Assembly (NCBI GenBank): GCA_035288045.1
Contig: DATEBA010000002.1
Location: 1-46,767, forward strand
Reading direction: 5' to 3'
Length of the DNA: 46,767 bases
DNA from: DATEBA01 sp035288045
GTDB lineage: Bacteria > Actinomycetota > UBA4738 > HRBIN12
Below the pieces are notes generated by a model that saw only the letters and a list, made by a program, of their open reading frames with translations, searched no databases and was not told the DNA's origin. A program made the translations under genes and the position numbers. Positions 33,191 through 41,127 of the stretch are shown here, in pieces (the stretch's first letter is position 1; each line of letters begins with the position of its first letter).

Positions 33191-33600
33191 TCAGAGGAGC
33201 CCAAGGGTACTCGCTCCATCCACCTGCAGGGCCACACCGCTCACGTTCCCCGCCGGCTCGGAGGAGAGGAACGCCACGACGCGGCCGAAGTCGGCCGGAT
33301 CGCCCAGCTGGCCGTCGCGCGCGCCCAGCTCCTTCACCCGGTCGGTCGCGTGGGAGCCCGGGCAGGCGAGGTTGAGGGTGATCCCCTCGGGGAAAAGATC
33401 CCGTGCGGCGGTCTTCGCCCGCCGCCCGGACGAGCCTGATCGACGAGAGGAGGTTCAACTCGGGGGCGGCACTGAACGTGGGGTCGGTCACGTCGGCGGG
33501 GATCGCGAGGGCCCTCGCCGGGCGTCGATGCCGCGGCCCGGTCGAGCCCCTTGGAGGATGCCGTTACCAGCGCGACCCGGCCTGCGATACCGAGGTCCAT
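33191..33600 (-). pseudogene. Decayed SDR (FabG-like) gene with internal deletions and frameshifts
   Basis: Three SDR fragments lie in order in different frames. The first starts at ATG 33600: MDLGIAGRVALVTASSKGLD, the nucleotide-binding turn, already degraded (KGLD for GIG). Next is RALAIPADVTDP, then NLLSSIRLVR. The last reads TAARDLFPEGITLNLACPGS through ADFGRVVAFLSSEPAGNVSG and VALQVDGASTLGLL to a TGA at 33191-33193. The central part with NNAG and the catalytic Tyr-x3-Lys is absent. About 137 codons remain of the usual 250, so this is a genuine remnant and not one sequencing slip. Confidence 0.8.
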
Positions 33601-33676
33601 GGCCGCCGATCCTACGGGGCCTCGCTCCGAGCGGTTCGGGTGCGCCATGGGGTCGCAGGGTGCCCCTTCGAGCGCC

Positions 33677-33682
33677 TAGCAT
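33677..33682 (+). promoter_or_regulatory. -10 element for fabI/inhA
   Basis: TAGCAT fits TANNNT. RNA would begin near 33689, upstream of the GGGGAG ribosome site and the ATG at 33713. Confidence 0.35.
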
Positions 33683-33712
33683 GTGGCGAACCTCCGAAAG
33701 GGGAGCGCACGC

Positions 33713-34477
33713 ATGCTGCTGGACGGGAAGCGGTTGCTGGTAACCGGGGTGCTCACGCCGCAGAGCATCGCCTTCGCGGCCGCCCAGGCCGCGCAGGATC
33801 AGGGCGCCGAGGTGGTGCTCACCTCCTTCGGAAAGGCGATGGGACTGACCGAGAAGAGCGCCCGCCGCCTACCGACGCCGGCCGATGTGCTGGAGATGGA
33901 CGCTAACGACGACGAGCAGATCGATGCCGTGGCGCGCGAGCTGGATAACAGGTGGGGCGGTCTCGACGGCTTCCTGCACGCAATCGCCTTCGCGCCCCAG
34001 GACGCCCTCGGCGGGAACTTCGTCCACACGCCCTGGGAGAGCGTGGAGACCGCGTTCCGAACCAGCGCCTTCTCGCTCAAGGCGCTCGCCGCCGGGATGT
34101 TCCCCCTGATGAAAGAGGGCGGCGCGATAGTCTCGCTCGACTTCGACGCCACGGTCGCGTGGCCGATCTACGACTGGATGGGCGTGTGCAAGGCCGGGCT
34201 GGAGGCGGTGACCCGCTATCTGGCACGCGACCTCGGATCGCACGGGATCCGAGTGAACTGCGTGTCGGCGGGACCGCTACGCACTGTGGCGGCCAAGGGC
34301 ATCCCCGGGTTCGATCAGATAGCGGACGCGTGGAAGGATCGCGCTCCGCTCGGCTGGGACACGGGCGATCCGACCCCGGTCGCGCGAGCGTGCGCGTTCC
34401 TCCTCTCCGATTGGGCCGCCGGGATCACCGGTGAGATCGTGCACGTGGACGGCGGATACCACGCGATCGGCGCGTAG
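33713..34477 (+). CDS. fabI: Enoyl-[acyl-carrier-protein] reductase (NADH), InhA-type FabI
   Basis: This enzyme reduces the trans-2-enoyl group in the last step of each fatty acid elongation cycle. The 254-residue product opens MLLDGKRLLVTGVLTPQSIA, the InhA-like NADH motif, and has FLHAIAFAPQDALGGNF, the catalytic Tyr153 and Lys160 in IYDWMGVCKAGLEAV, the Phe in SLDFDAT, and SAGPLRTVAAKGIPGF in the substrate loop. A GTG ten codons upstream is in frame, but it lies at the promoter; the ATG at 33713 has a better ribosome site and family length. The InhA-type sequence, rather than the E. coli type, supports an actinobacterial origin. Confidence 0.95.
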   Translation: MLLDGKRLLVTGVLTPQSIAFAAAQAAQDQGAEVVLTSFGKAMGLTEKSARRLPTPADVLEMDANDDEQIDAVARELDNRWGGLDGFLHAIAFAPQDALGGNFVHTPWESVETAFRTSAFSLKALAAGMFPLMKEGGAIVSLDFDATVAWPIYDWMGVCKAGLEAVTRYLARDLGSHGIRVNCVSAGPLRTVAAKGIPGFDQIADAWKDRAPLGWDTGDPTPVARACAFLLSDWAAGITGEIVHVDGGYHAIGA

Positions 34478-34479
34478 CC

Positions 34480-35205
34480 TCAGCCTTCGATCGCGTCTCG
34501 GATCTGCTCGGTTAGGACGAAGCTCGCCGTCAGGTCCTGCCGGACGAACGAGATCACCAGCCCCGTCGTCTCCTCGTCGCTCCACCCGCATAGGGTGCTC
34601 ATCGGCGGGGCGGATCCGATCGGAACGCAGGCGTAGGAGGTCGATCCGCGGTCCTGGTGGACGATGTCCGCGCTGTCGATCGCGGCTCCCTGGCCGGCCC
34701 CCGTGGCAGCGCCCTGGAAGAAGGTATCGAAGGCTGGGAAGGCGTCTTCGACGACCATGACCATGAACGCGGGCTCCGCGTCGGTGCCGTAGGCGGCGAC
34801 CTTGAAGTCGACTCCGACGGACGAGGCGCCCGCCTCGGTCGACTCGACGACGGCCTGCGCGATATCGGAGTCGTTCATCGGATGCCCGGCGATCTCGTCG
34901 GGGAACCCCAGTCCCCGATTGAGCAAGAACCACGTGACTCCGCCCGCGATCAGGGCGACGACGAGGCCGACCGCCCACCCCGCCGAGCTCTTGGGCTTCG
35001 GCTGGGGGATGGCGTATCCCACGGGGGGCTGCGGCATGCTGGGCCGCCCCGCCCAGCTCGGCGGTCCGGGGACTCCGGCGGGGGGCGGCGGTGGGAGGTC
35101 CGACCGTTGGGCCGCCTCCGCCACGAGTCGGGTCCCGCACTTCTCGCAGAAGACGGACGATGCCGGGTTGGTGGTCCAGCACTGAGGACATGCTCTCGTG
35201 CCCAT
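34480..35205 (-). CDS. Zinc-ribbon membrane protein of unknown function
   Basis: The ATG at 35205 follows GGAGACCCC. The 241-residue product begins MGTRACPQCWTTNPASSVFC with CPQC and CEKC pairs forming a zinc ribbon, then a Pro-rich linker (about 40-75), one membrane span (WAVGLVVALIAGGVTWFLL, about 80-98) and an external domain of about 140 residues with two Cys (SYACVPIG and STLCGWSD). I do not recognise the outer domain. A sensor or anchoring role is possible but unsupported. Convergent with fabI. Confidence 0.7.
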   Translation of the reverse strand: MGTRACPQCWTTNPASSVFCEKCGTRLVAEAAQRSDLPPPPPAGVPGPPSWAGRPSMPQPPVGYAIPQPKPKSSAGWAVGLVVALIAGGVTWFLLNRGLGFPDEIAGHPMNDSDIAQAVVESTEAGASSVGVDFKVAAYGTDAEPAFMVMVVEDAFPAFDTFFQGAATGAGQGAAIDSADIVHQDRGSTSYACVPIGSAPPMSTLCGWSDEETTGLVISFVRQDLTASFVLTEQIRDAIEG

Positions 35206-35275
35206 GGGGTCTCCTCGGGGGCCGAACCGCAGCATGCGCAGGCCGCGGCCGGCGATGCAAGGACCCGCCGGGCCC

Positions 35276-35281
35276 TATCCT
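35276..35281 (+). promoter_or_regulatory. -10 element for selD
   Basis: TATCCT begins 12 bases before the ATG at 35288, implying a leaderless mRNA for selD and perhaps the whole cysteine cluster. Confidence 0.4.
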
Positions 35282-35287
35282 GCTCCC

Positions 35288-36349
35288 ATGCGCGAGCAAG
35301 TGCGACTGACCAAGTACAGCCACGGCGCCGGCTGAGCCTGCAAGCTCGGTCCGAGTGACCTGGCCCAGGTCCTGGGCCTCCTCGAGACCCCGGCGATGCC
35401 GGAGGAGGTGCTGGTCTCGCTCGAGACCGGCGACGACGCCGCCGCATACGCGCTGCCCGACGGGCGAGCGCTCGTGGCGACGGTGGACTTCTTCACGCCC
35501 ATCGTCGACGACCCTTCCGACTGGGGCCGGATCGCGGCGGCCAACGCGTTCAGCGACGTCTACGCGATGGGCGGCCGCCCGGCGATCGCCTTGAACCTCG
35601 TCTCCTGGCCGGTCGAGGAGCTCCCGCTCGAGCTCCTGGGTCGCGTGCTGCAGGGCGGCCTCGACGTCGCCGCGGAGGCGGGCGTCGCGGTCGTTGGCGG
35701 GCACTCGATCACCGACCCGGAGCCGAAGTACGGCATGGTCGCGCTCGGCTTCGTCGACTCCGGGAGGATCGTCCGGAGCTCGACCGCTCCGCCCGGGGCG
35801 CGCCTGTTCCTCACCAAGCCTCTCGGCACCGGCGTGATCTCCACCGCGATCAAGCGGGGGAGCGCCTCCGAGGAGCAGGTTCGCGCGGCCGTTCGCACGA
35901 TGACCGCGCTGAACTCCACGGCGGCGGAGGCGATGGTGGAGGCCGGCGCCGAAGCGGCCACCGACGTCACAGGGTTCGGGCTCCTCGGCCACCTAAAGGC
36001 GATGCTCGAGGCGAGCGGCGTGGCGGCCGAGATCGACGCCTCGGAGGTTCCCTTCCTTCCCGGCGTGCTGGATCTCGCTCGAGCCGACGTGGTGCCGAGC
36101 GGGACGAAGCGCAACCACGCCCACGTCCGTGCCTCGACGGACTGGGGCGAGCTCACCCCACCCGAGCAGCTCCTGCTCGCCGACGCGCAGACCTCCGGGG
36201 GCCTGCTCATCGCGGCCGTTGACGGCGACCGATCGGCCGCGGCCCTGTCGGATCGGGGAATACCCGTTGCGGATATAGGGGTTACGTCGGCGGGGACGCC
36301 GGGTCATGTCCGAGTCACGGGCCGGGTCGGGGAAATCCCACTTGGCTGA
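35288..36349 (+). CDS. selD: Selenide, water dikinase SelD with selenocysteine encoded by in-frame UGA
   Basis: SelD makes selenophosphate from selenide and ATP, the selenium donor for selenocysteine and selenouridine. From ATG 35288 the reading is MREQVRLTKYSHGAG, then UGA at 35333-35335, then ACKLGPSDLAQVL and on without a stop to 36349: 353 residues. E. coli SelD has SHGAGCGCK here, so the UGA replaces the catalytic Cys17 (Sec16 here), followed by conserved Cys18 and Lys19. ETGDDAAAY, ANAFSDVYAMGGRP, VVGGHSI and TDVTGFGLLGHL are family motifs. Gene finders would start at 35396 and lose the active site. It lies 19 bases before mec. Confidence 0.93.
35333..35378 (+). promoter_or_regulatory. 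Sec UGA codon and candidate bacterial SECIS region
   Basis: Downstream of the UGA are two hairpins within the coding sequence. The first has CTCG (35345-35348) and CGAG (35352-35355) around GTC. The second has GGCCCAG (35362-35368) and CTGGGCC (35372-35378) around GTC. The loops begin 13 and 33 bases after the UGA, within or near the spacing known for bacterial SECIS elements, and each holds G and U. Which one, if either, binds SelB cannot be told. Confidence 0.5.
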
Positions 36350-36356
36350 TAGAGTT

Positions 36357-36370
36357 ATTGCACCTGCAAT
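36357..36370. repeat. Palindrome covering the mec start codon
   Basis: ATTGCA and TGCAAT are perfect arms around CC, and the right arm includes the first two bases of the mec ATG. It could fold over the start codon or serve as a protein site. Confidence 0.4.
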
Positions 36371-36764
36371 GGAACTGGGTCCCGCCCTCTTCGAAGAGCT
36401 GCTGGAGCACGGCCTCCGCGACTATCCCAACGAGGCCTGCGCGTTGCTGGCCGGCAGGGACGGCGTGCCCGCGAGGGTGCTTCCGATGCGGAACGCGGAC
36501 GCTTCGCCGGTGAGCTACCGTCTCGAGCCCAAGGAGCAGCTCCGCGTCTTCCAGGAGATAGACGACGAGGGCCTGGACCTCCTGGGCATCTTCCACACGC
36601 ACACGCATTCCGAGGCCTTCCCCTCGGAGACCGATCGGAAGCAGGCCTTCTATCCGGAGGCCTCATACCTCATCATGTCGCTCGCGAACCGGGAAGCGCC
36701 CGTGCTTCGGGCGTTCCGGATCCTGGACGGCGAGGTGAGCGAGGAAGAGGTGCGGGTCTCGTGA
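36369..36764 (+). CDS. mec: CysO-cysteine peptidase, JAMM/Mov34 family (Mec-type)
   Basis: The 131-residue product starts MELGPALFEELLEHGLRDYP and contains NEACALLAGRDG and the JAMM zinc site HTHTHSEAFPSETD (H-x-H, then Ser and Asp), with the catalytic Glu near the N-terminus. In M. tuberculosis Mec (Rv1334) cuts cysteine off the C-terminus of CysO. An earlier in-frame ATG (36306) would overlap selD; I choose 36369 by family length. Its stop overlaps the next start (GTGA). A clear ribosome site is missing, and a palindrome covers the start. Confidence 0.9.
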   Translation: MELGPALFEELLEHGLRDYPNEACALLAGRDGVPARVLPMRNADASPVSYRLEPKEQLRVFQEIDDEGLDLLGIFHTHTHSEAFPSETDRKQAFYPEASYLIMSLANREAPVLRAFRILDGEVSEEEVRVS

Positions 36765-37591
36765 CGGGCCACGGCTTCACCGAGGACCAGGTCCAGCGCT
36801 ACGCGCGTCACATCATCCTGCCGAACATCGGCGGGGCGGGGCAGCGAATGCTGATCGACTCGAGCGTGCTCGTGATCGGAGCCGGCGGGCTCGGCTCCCC
36901 GGTCGCGATGTACCTCGCAGCTGCGGGCATCGGGAAGATCGGGATCGTGGACTTCGACAAGGTCGACCTCACTAACCTCCAGCGGCAGATCATCTACGGG
37001 ACGAGCGACGTCGGCCGAGCGAAGGTGAAGTCGGCGGTCGAGCGCCTGCGTGACATCAATCCCACCATAGAGGTGGTGCCCCACCAGACGATCCTCACGA
37101 GCGACAACGCGTTCGAGATCCTCGGGCGCTACGACGTGATCGTCGACGGCACCGACAACTTCCCCGTCCGCTACCTCGTGAACGACGCGACCCAGATGCT
37201 CGGCAAACCGCTCGTCTACGGCTCGATCTACCAGTTCGAGGGCCAAGCCACGGTGTTCCTGCCGGGCCAGGAATCGCCGTGCTACCGCTGCCTGTTCCCC
37301 CAGCCCCCGCCGCCGGGCACAGTCCCGAGCTGCGCCGAGGGCGGCGTCTTCGGCGTGCTTCCCGGCGTGGTGGGATCGATCCAGGCGACCGAGGCCATCA
37401 AGCTGATCACCGGCGAGGGCGCGCCGCTCGTCGGGCGACTGCTGATATTCGACGCGCTCATGATGGACTTCACCAGCGTGAAGGTGCGCTGGGACGCCGA
37501 CTGCCCGGTGTGCGGCAAGGAGCCGACGGTGACCGAGCTGATCGACTACGACGCGTTCTGCGGCGTGCCCCACGCCGATCCGACCCCGTAA
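36761..37591 (+). CDS. ThiF/MoeB-type adenylyltransferase (activates CysO)
   Basis: The 276-residue product has the nucleotide motif VIGAGGLGSPVAMYLAAAGI, VDFDKVDLTNLQRQIIYG, the Asp in DGTDNFPVRYLVND, a catalytic-region YGSIYQFEGQATVF, and zinc-binding CYRCLF with CPVCG near the end. MoeZ (Rv3206c) does this step for CysO in M. tuberculosis and carries an extra rhodanese domain of about 110 residues, which is absent here. A separate sulfur donor must therefore form the thiocarboxylate. Position between mec and cysO makes CysO the likely substrate. GTG start overlapping mec. Confidence 0.9.
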   Translation: MTGHGFTEDQVQRYARHIILPNIGGAGQRMLIDSSVLVIGAGGLGSPVAMYLAAAGIGKIGIVDFDKVDLTNLQRQIIYGTSDVGRAKVKSAVERLRDINPTIEVVPHQTILTSDNAFEILGRYDVIVDGTDNFPVRYLVNDATQMLGKPLVYGSIYQFEGQATVFLPGQESPCYRCLFPQPPPPGTVPSCAEGGVFGVLPGVVGSIQATEAIKLITGEGAPLVGRLLIFDALMMDFTSVKVRWDADCPVCGKEPTVTELIDYDAFCGVPHADPTP

Positions 37592-37600
37592 GGAGACGAG

Positions 37601-37873
37601 ATGGTCCGCGTGAAGCTTCCGACGATCCTTAGAAAGCACACGGGCGGTGAACCGGCGGTGGACGCCGAGGGTGCCACTCTGAGGGAGCTGCTCGAGAACC
37701 TCGAGGCGAGGTACCCGGGCCTCACGAAGAACGTGTTGGCCAACGACGGCGGCCTCCACCGCTTCGTGAACGTCTACGTGAACGACGAGGACGTTCGCTA
37801 CCTCGGCTCGCTGGAAACCGCCATGAGGGAAGGAGACGTCGTCTCGATCCTCCCCGCCGTCGCCGGCGGGTAG
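37601..37873 (+). CDS. cysO: Sulfur carrier protein CysO (ThiS/MoaD-like)
   Basis: The 90-residue beta-grasp protein starts MVRVKLPTILRKHTGGEPAV, contains LRELLENLEARYPGL and DEDVRYLGSLETAMREGDVV, and ends SILPAVAGG. The exposed C-terminal Gly-Gly is where a thiocarboxylate is formed. It would hand sulfide to CysM to make a CysO-cysteine adduct, which Mec then cleaves. It starts nine bases after the adenylyltransferase with AAGGAGA upstream. Confidence 0.93.
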   Translation: MVRVKLPTILRKHTGGEPAVDAEGATLRELLENLEARYPGLTKNVLANDGGLHRFVNVYVNDEDVRYLGSLETAMREGDVVSILPAVAGG

Positions 37874-37892
37874 TGGGCAGCGCGCTCGCTGG

Positions 37893-37898
37893 GATAAT
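37893..37898 (+). promoter_or_regulatory. -10 element for cysM
   Basis: GATAAT begins 12 bases before the GTG at 37905, so cysM may also be made from its own leaderless transcript besides the operon mRNA. Confidence 0.4.
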
Positions 37899-37904
37899 CG
37901 GCCC

Positions 37905-38837
37905 GTGCGCTACGACGACATCCTCCAGGCGATCGGGAACACACCGCTGGTGGGCATGCCGAGCATGTCTCCCAGGGCGCCCGTTCGCCTTTGGGCCAAG
38001 CTCGAGGGACAGAACCCGACCGGCTCGGTGAAGGACCGGATAGCTCTTGCGATGATCGAGTCGGCGGAGGCGTCCGGGGATCTCACGCCGGACAAGACCA
38101 TCCTGGAACCGACCTCGGGGAACACGGGCATCGCACTCGCCATGGTCGCCAAGCGCAAGGGCTATCGCCTGACCGTAGTGATCCCCGACAACGCGAGCCA
38201 TGAGCGCGTGCAGCTCCTGGAGCTGTTCGGCGCGGAGATCGTGTACTCGCCCGGCGACAAGGGCACGAACGGCTCGATCGAGGTCGCGCGCGCCATGGCG
38301 AAGGACCCGAAGTACCACATGCCCTTCCAGTACGGGAACCTCGCCAACGTGCTCGCGCACTACGAGGGGACCGGGGCAGAGATCGTTCGAGACCTGCCTC
38401 AGGTCACCCACTTCATCGCCGGGCTCGGCACCGGCGGCACGCTGACCGGCACCGGCCGTCGCCTGCACGAGCACGACCCGAGGGTCCGGGTGATCGCGGC
38501 CGAGCCGGAGCTCGGCGACCTCGTCTACGGGCTGCGATCGCTCGACGACGGCTTCATCCCACCGATCTTCGACGAGACCGTGCTCGACCGTAAGTTCCTC
38601 GTCTCCTCGAGCGACGCGCTTCGCGTGACGCGCGAGCTCACCAGCCGGGAGGGCATCTTCTCCGGCATCTCCTCGGGCGCGGTCGTCTACGTCGCGCAGC
38701 GGATCGCCACGGAGATCGACGAGGGCGACATCGTCTGCCTGCTCGCCGACGGCGGCTGGAAGTACCTCTCGACGGAGGCGTGGGCGCCCGAGATCGATCG
38801 CGCCGAGAAGGGCGTCTCCGAATCGCTGTGGTGGTAG
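37905..38837 (+). CDS. cysM: O-phosphoserine/CysO-dependent cysteine synthase CysM
   Basis: This PLP enzyme condenses an activated serine with CysO thiocarboxylate. The 310-residue product has LEGQNPTGSVKDRIALAMIE with the Schiff-base lysine, LEPTSGNTGIALAM for the substrate carboxylate, GLGTGGTLTGTGR for the phosphate, and the Ser in GIFSGISSGAVVYVA. The C-terminus SESLWW resembles the C-terminal active-site arm of mycobacterial CysM. The gene follows cysO by 31 bases as in M. tuberculosis, supporting use of CysO rather than free sulfide. Confidence 0.92.
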   Translation: MRYDDILQAIGNTPLVGMPSMSPRAPVRLWAKLEGQNPTGSVKDRIALAMIESAEASGDLTPDKTILEPTSGNTGIALAMVAKRKGYRLTVVIPDNASHERVQLLELFGAEIVYSPGDKGTNGSIEVARAMAKDPKYHMPFQYGNLANVLAHYEGTGAEIVRDLPQVTHFIAGLGTGGTLTGTGRRLHEHDPRVRVIAAEPELGDLVYGLRSLDDGFIPPIFDETVLDRKFLVSSSDALRVTRELTSREGIFSGISSGAVVYVAQRIATEIDEGDIVCLLADGGWKYLSTEAWAPEIDRAEKGVSESLWW

Positions 38838-38840
38838 AGC

Positions 38841-39665
38841 GTGCCCGATAGCCGGCCGATCGGGGTGTTCGACTCGGGGGTCGGTGGTCTCACCGTCGCG
38901 CGCGCGATCCTCGACCTGCTGCCCCACGAGCCGCTCGTCTACGTCGGCGACACCGCGCGGTTCCCCTACGGACCCAAGCCCGTCGAGGAGATCCGCCGAT
39001 ACGCGCTCGAGGTCGCCGAGGCGCTTGCCGCGCGGGACGTCAAGATGCTGGTGGTCGCCTGCAACTCCGTTGAGGTCTCTGCGATCGGCGACGTGGCGTT
39101 GCGCGCGGGAGTGCCGGTGGTAGGCGTGATCGATCCCGGTGTCCGTGCCGCCGTCCACGCGACGAGGAACGGCCGCATCGGCATGATCGGCACGGAGGCG
39201 ACGGTCGCGAGTGGAGCGTACGACCGCGCCCTGGCTGCGACCGGTGCCGGTGCGACCCTGGCGTCGGCGTCCTGTCCGGTATTCGTCGAGCACGTCGAGC
39301 GGGGGGACACCTGGAGCGACGCGCTGCGGAAGGCCGCGAACGGGTATCTTTCCCCGCTGAAGGAGGAGGGGATCGACACGCTGATCCTCGGATGCACTCA
39401 CTACCCCCTCCTCGCCGGGCTGATCCAGATGGTGATGGGAGACGACGTGGTGCTCGTGTCCTCGGCGACCGAGACGGCGAAGGACGTCTACCGCTCGCTC
39501 GTGGAGCACGACCTTGAAGCTCCCGACGGCTGGCCACGCCACGAGTTCCTCGCCACCGGCGATCCCGAGCGGTTCCAACGCGTCGCCGAGGTCTTCCTCG
39601 GACCCGAGATCTGGAAGGTTCGCGCCGCGCGCCTCGAGCCCGTCGGGGGCGGCGCGTGGAGCTGA
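38841..39665 (+). CDS. murI: Glutamate racemase
   Basis: MurI converts L- to D-glutamate for peptidoglycan. The 274-residue product has IGVFDSGVGGLTVARAI with catalytic Asp and Ser, YVGDTARFPYGPK, the first catalytic Cys in MLVVACNSVEVSA, and the second in LILGCTHYPLLAG. ACNSVE differs from the common ACNTA, but the Cys and Asn are kept. GTG start three bases after the cysM stop. The next gene starts inside its 3' end. Confidence 0.94.
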   Translation: MPDSRPIGVFDSGVGGLTVARAILDLLPHEPLVYVGDTARFPYGPKPVEEIRRYALEVAEALAARDVKMLVVACNSVEVSAIGDVALRAGVPVVGVIDPGVRAAVHATRNGRIGMIGTEATVASGAYDRALAATGAGATLASASCPVFVEHVERGDTWSDALRKAANGYLSPLKEEGIDTLILGCTHYPLLAGLIQMVMGDDVVLVSSATETAKDVYRSLVEHDLEAPDGWPRHEFLATGDPERFQRVAEVFLGPEIWKVRAARLEPVGGGAWS

Positions 39666-40408
39666 CCGTCCTCGGCTCCGGCGGCACGTGGCCCGAAGCG
39701 GGAGGCGCGACCTCCGGCTACCTTGTCCGCAGCGACGGCTTCAACCTTTGGATGGACGCGGGGACTGGCACGCTCTCGCGGCTGCAACAGCACATCCCGA
39801 TATCGGAGATCCACGCGGTGCTCATCTCCCACGCGCACCCGGATCACTTCGTCGATCTGTACCCGACCTTCTATGCGCGGCACTACGCGGCGCTCGGCAC
39901 GCACGGGCTACCGCTCTACGCCCCGCCGGGGTTCTTCGGGCACGTCTCACACCTGATCTCGGACGACAGCCGCGACAAGATGGGGGTCGCCTTCGACGTG
40001 AACGAGCTCGTTCCCGAGAAGACGGTCGAGATCGGACCGTTCCGCGTGCAGGCGCGCCTGATGCAGCACATCGGCGTCATAGCGATGGGCTTCCGTATAG
40101 AGGACGGCGCCGGCGTCCTCGCTTACACGGGCGACAGTGGGCCGACGGCGGAGCTCGTCGAGCTCGCGCGGGGGGCCGACGTCTTAGTCTCGGAGGCGAC
40201 TTGGCAGGACCACATGGACCTACTGCCGTTCCACATGTCGGCACGGCAGGCGGCGGAGCATGCCACCGCGGCGGGGGCCGGGGGGCTGATCCTGACGCAC
40301 ATCTGGCCGTCGCTCGACCACGAGCTCTCTCGCGAGCAGGCCTCGGCCACCTACGACGGCCCGATCGAACTGGCCGCCGAAGGCATGAACCGGGTGATCG
40401 GCGGATGA
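39656..40408 (+). CDS. Metallo-beta-lactamase-fold hydrolase, Rv1339-like
   Basis: The 250-residue product has MELTVLGSGGTWPEAGGATS, the zinc motif LISHAHPDHFVDL (HxHxDH), AYTGDSGPTAEL with the bridging Asp, and a final His in LILTHIWPSLD. It lies between murI and rph exactly as Rv1339 does. Rv1339 has been reported as an atypical cyclic nucleotide phosphodiesterase, so cAMP hydrolysis is a fair guess but untested here. GTG start overlaps murI by ten bases; the stop overlaps rph (ATGA). Confidence 0.88.
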   Translation: MELTVLGSGGTWPEAGGATSGYLVRSDGFNLWMDAGTGTLSRLQQHIPISEIHAVLISHAHPDHFVDLYPTFYARHYAALGTHGLPLYAPPGFFGHVSHLISDDSRDKMGVAFDVNELVPEKTVEIGPFRVQARLMQHIGVIAMGFRIEDGAGVLAYTGDSGPTAELVELARGADVLVSEATWQDHMDLLPFHMSARQAAEHATAAGAGGLILTHIWPSLDHELSREQASATYDGPIELAAEGMNRVIGG

Positions 40409-41127
40409 CGCTCCGGTCGGACGGTCGCGGCCCGGCCGACCTGCGGCCGGTCAAAGTCGAGCTCGGCTACCAGGAATGGGCCGAGGGGTCCGTGCTCCTG
40501 GAGATGGGGCGGACCCGGGTGCTCGTCGCCGCGTCGCACGAATCGACCGCGCCGCGGTTCCTGCAGGGAAGCGGCAAGGGTTGGGTCACCGCCGAGTACT
40601 CGATGCTGCCGCGTGCGACCCTCGAACGGACCTCTCGCGAGGTCGGCAAGGGCCGGCCCTCCGGACGTACCCAGGAGATACAGCGGCTGATCGGGCGTTC
40701 GCTTCGAGCGGTGGCGGATCTGTCCAAGCTCACCGACTCCACGATCTGGATCGATTGCGACGTGCTACAGGCCGATGCCGGCACTCGGACCGCTTCGATC
40801 ACCGCGGGCTACATAGCGTTGGCGATCGCGTGCCGGACCCTTCGGGAGCGAGGGCTGCTGGCGGCCGACCCCCTCATCGACAGCGTCGCCGCCGTCTCTG
40901 TCGGCATCGTCGACGGCGAGGCGATACTGGACCTGTCCTACGAGGAGGACGCGAAGGCCGAGGTCGACTGCAACATCGTGATGACCGGCTCCGGGAAGCT
41001 CGTCGAGATCCAAGGAACCGCCGAGGGCGAGCCCTTCGATCGCGCGCAGCTCGACGCACTGGTAGACCTCGCGCAAGAGGGAATCGCGCGCCTCACCGAT
41101 ATGCAGCAGGGGATCCTCGGCGGGTGA
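40405..41127 (+). CDS. rph: Ribonuclease PH
   Basis: RNase PH trims tRNA 3' ends with phosphate. The 240-residue product has RSDGRGPADLRPVKVELGYQ, SMLPRATLERTSREVGKGRP, SGRTQEIQRLIGRSLRAVAD, the conserved DCDVLQADAGTRTASITAGY, and DLSYEEDAKAEVDCNIVMTG with metal-binding Asp residues. Start overlaps the preceding gene (ATGA) and stop overlaps the next (GTGA), so the block is translationally coupled. Confidence 0.95.
   Translation: MTLRSDGRGPADLRPVKVELGYQEWAEGSVLLEMGRTRVLVAASHESTAPRFLQGSGKGWVTAEYSMLPRATLERTSREVGKGRPSGRTQEIQRLIGRSLRAVADLSKLTDSTIWIDCDVLQADAGTRTASITAGYIALAIACRTLRERGLLAADPLIDSVAAVSVGIVDGEAILDLSYEEDAKAEVDCNIVMTGSGKLVEIQGTAEGEPFDRAQLDALVDLAQEGIARLTDMQQGILGG

Noticed and set aside
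33683..33712. Upstream GTG start for fabI/inhA
   Set aside because: It lies one base after the -10 box, so it would not be in the mRNA; the ATG at 33713 has a ribosome site and the family length.
36306..36368. Upstream ATG start for mec
   Set aside because: It would overlap selD by 44 bases and add 21 residues not seen in Mec-type peptidases.
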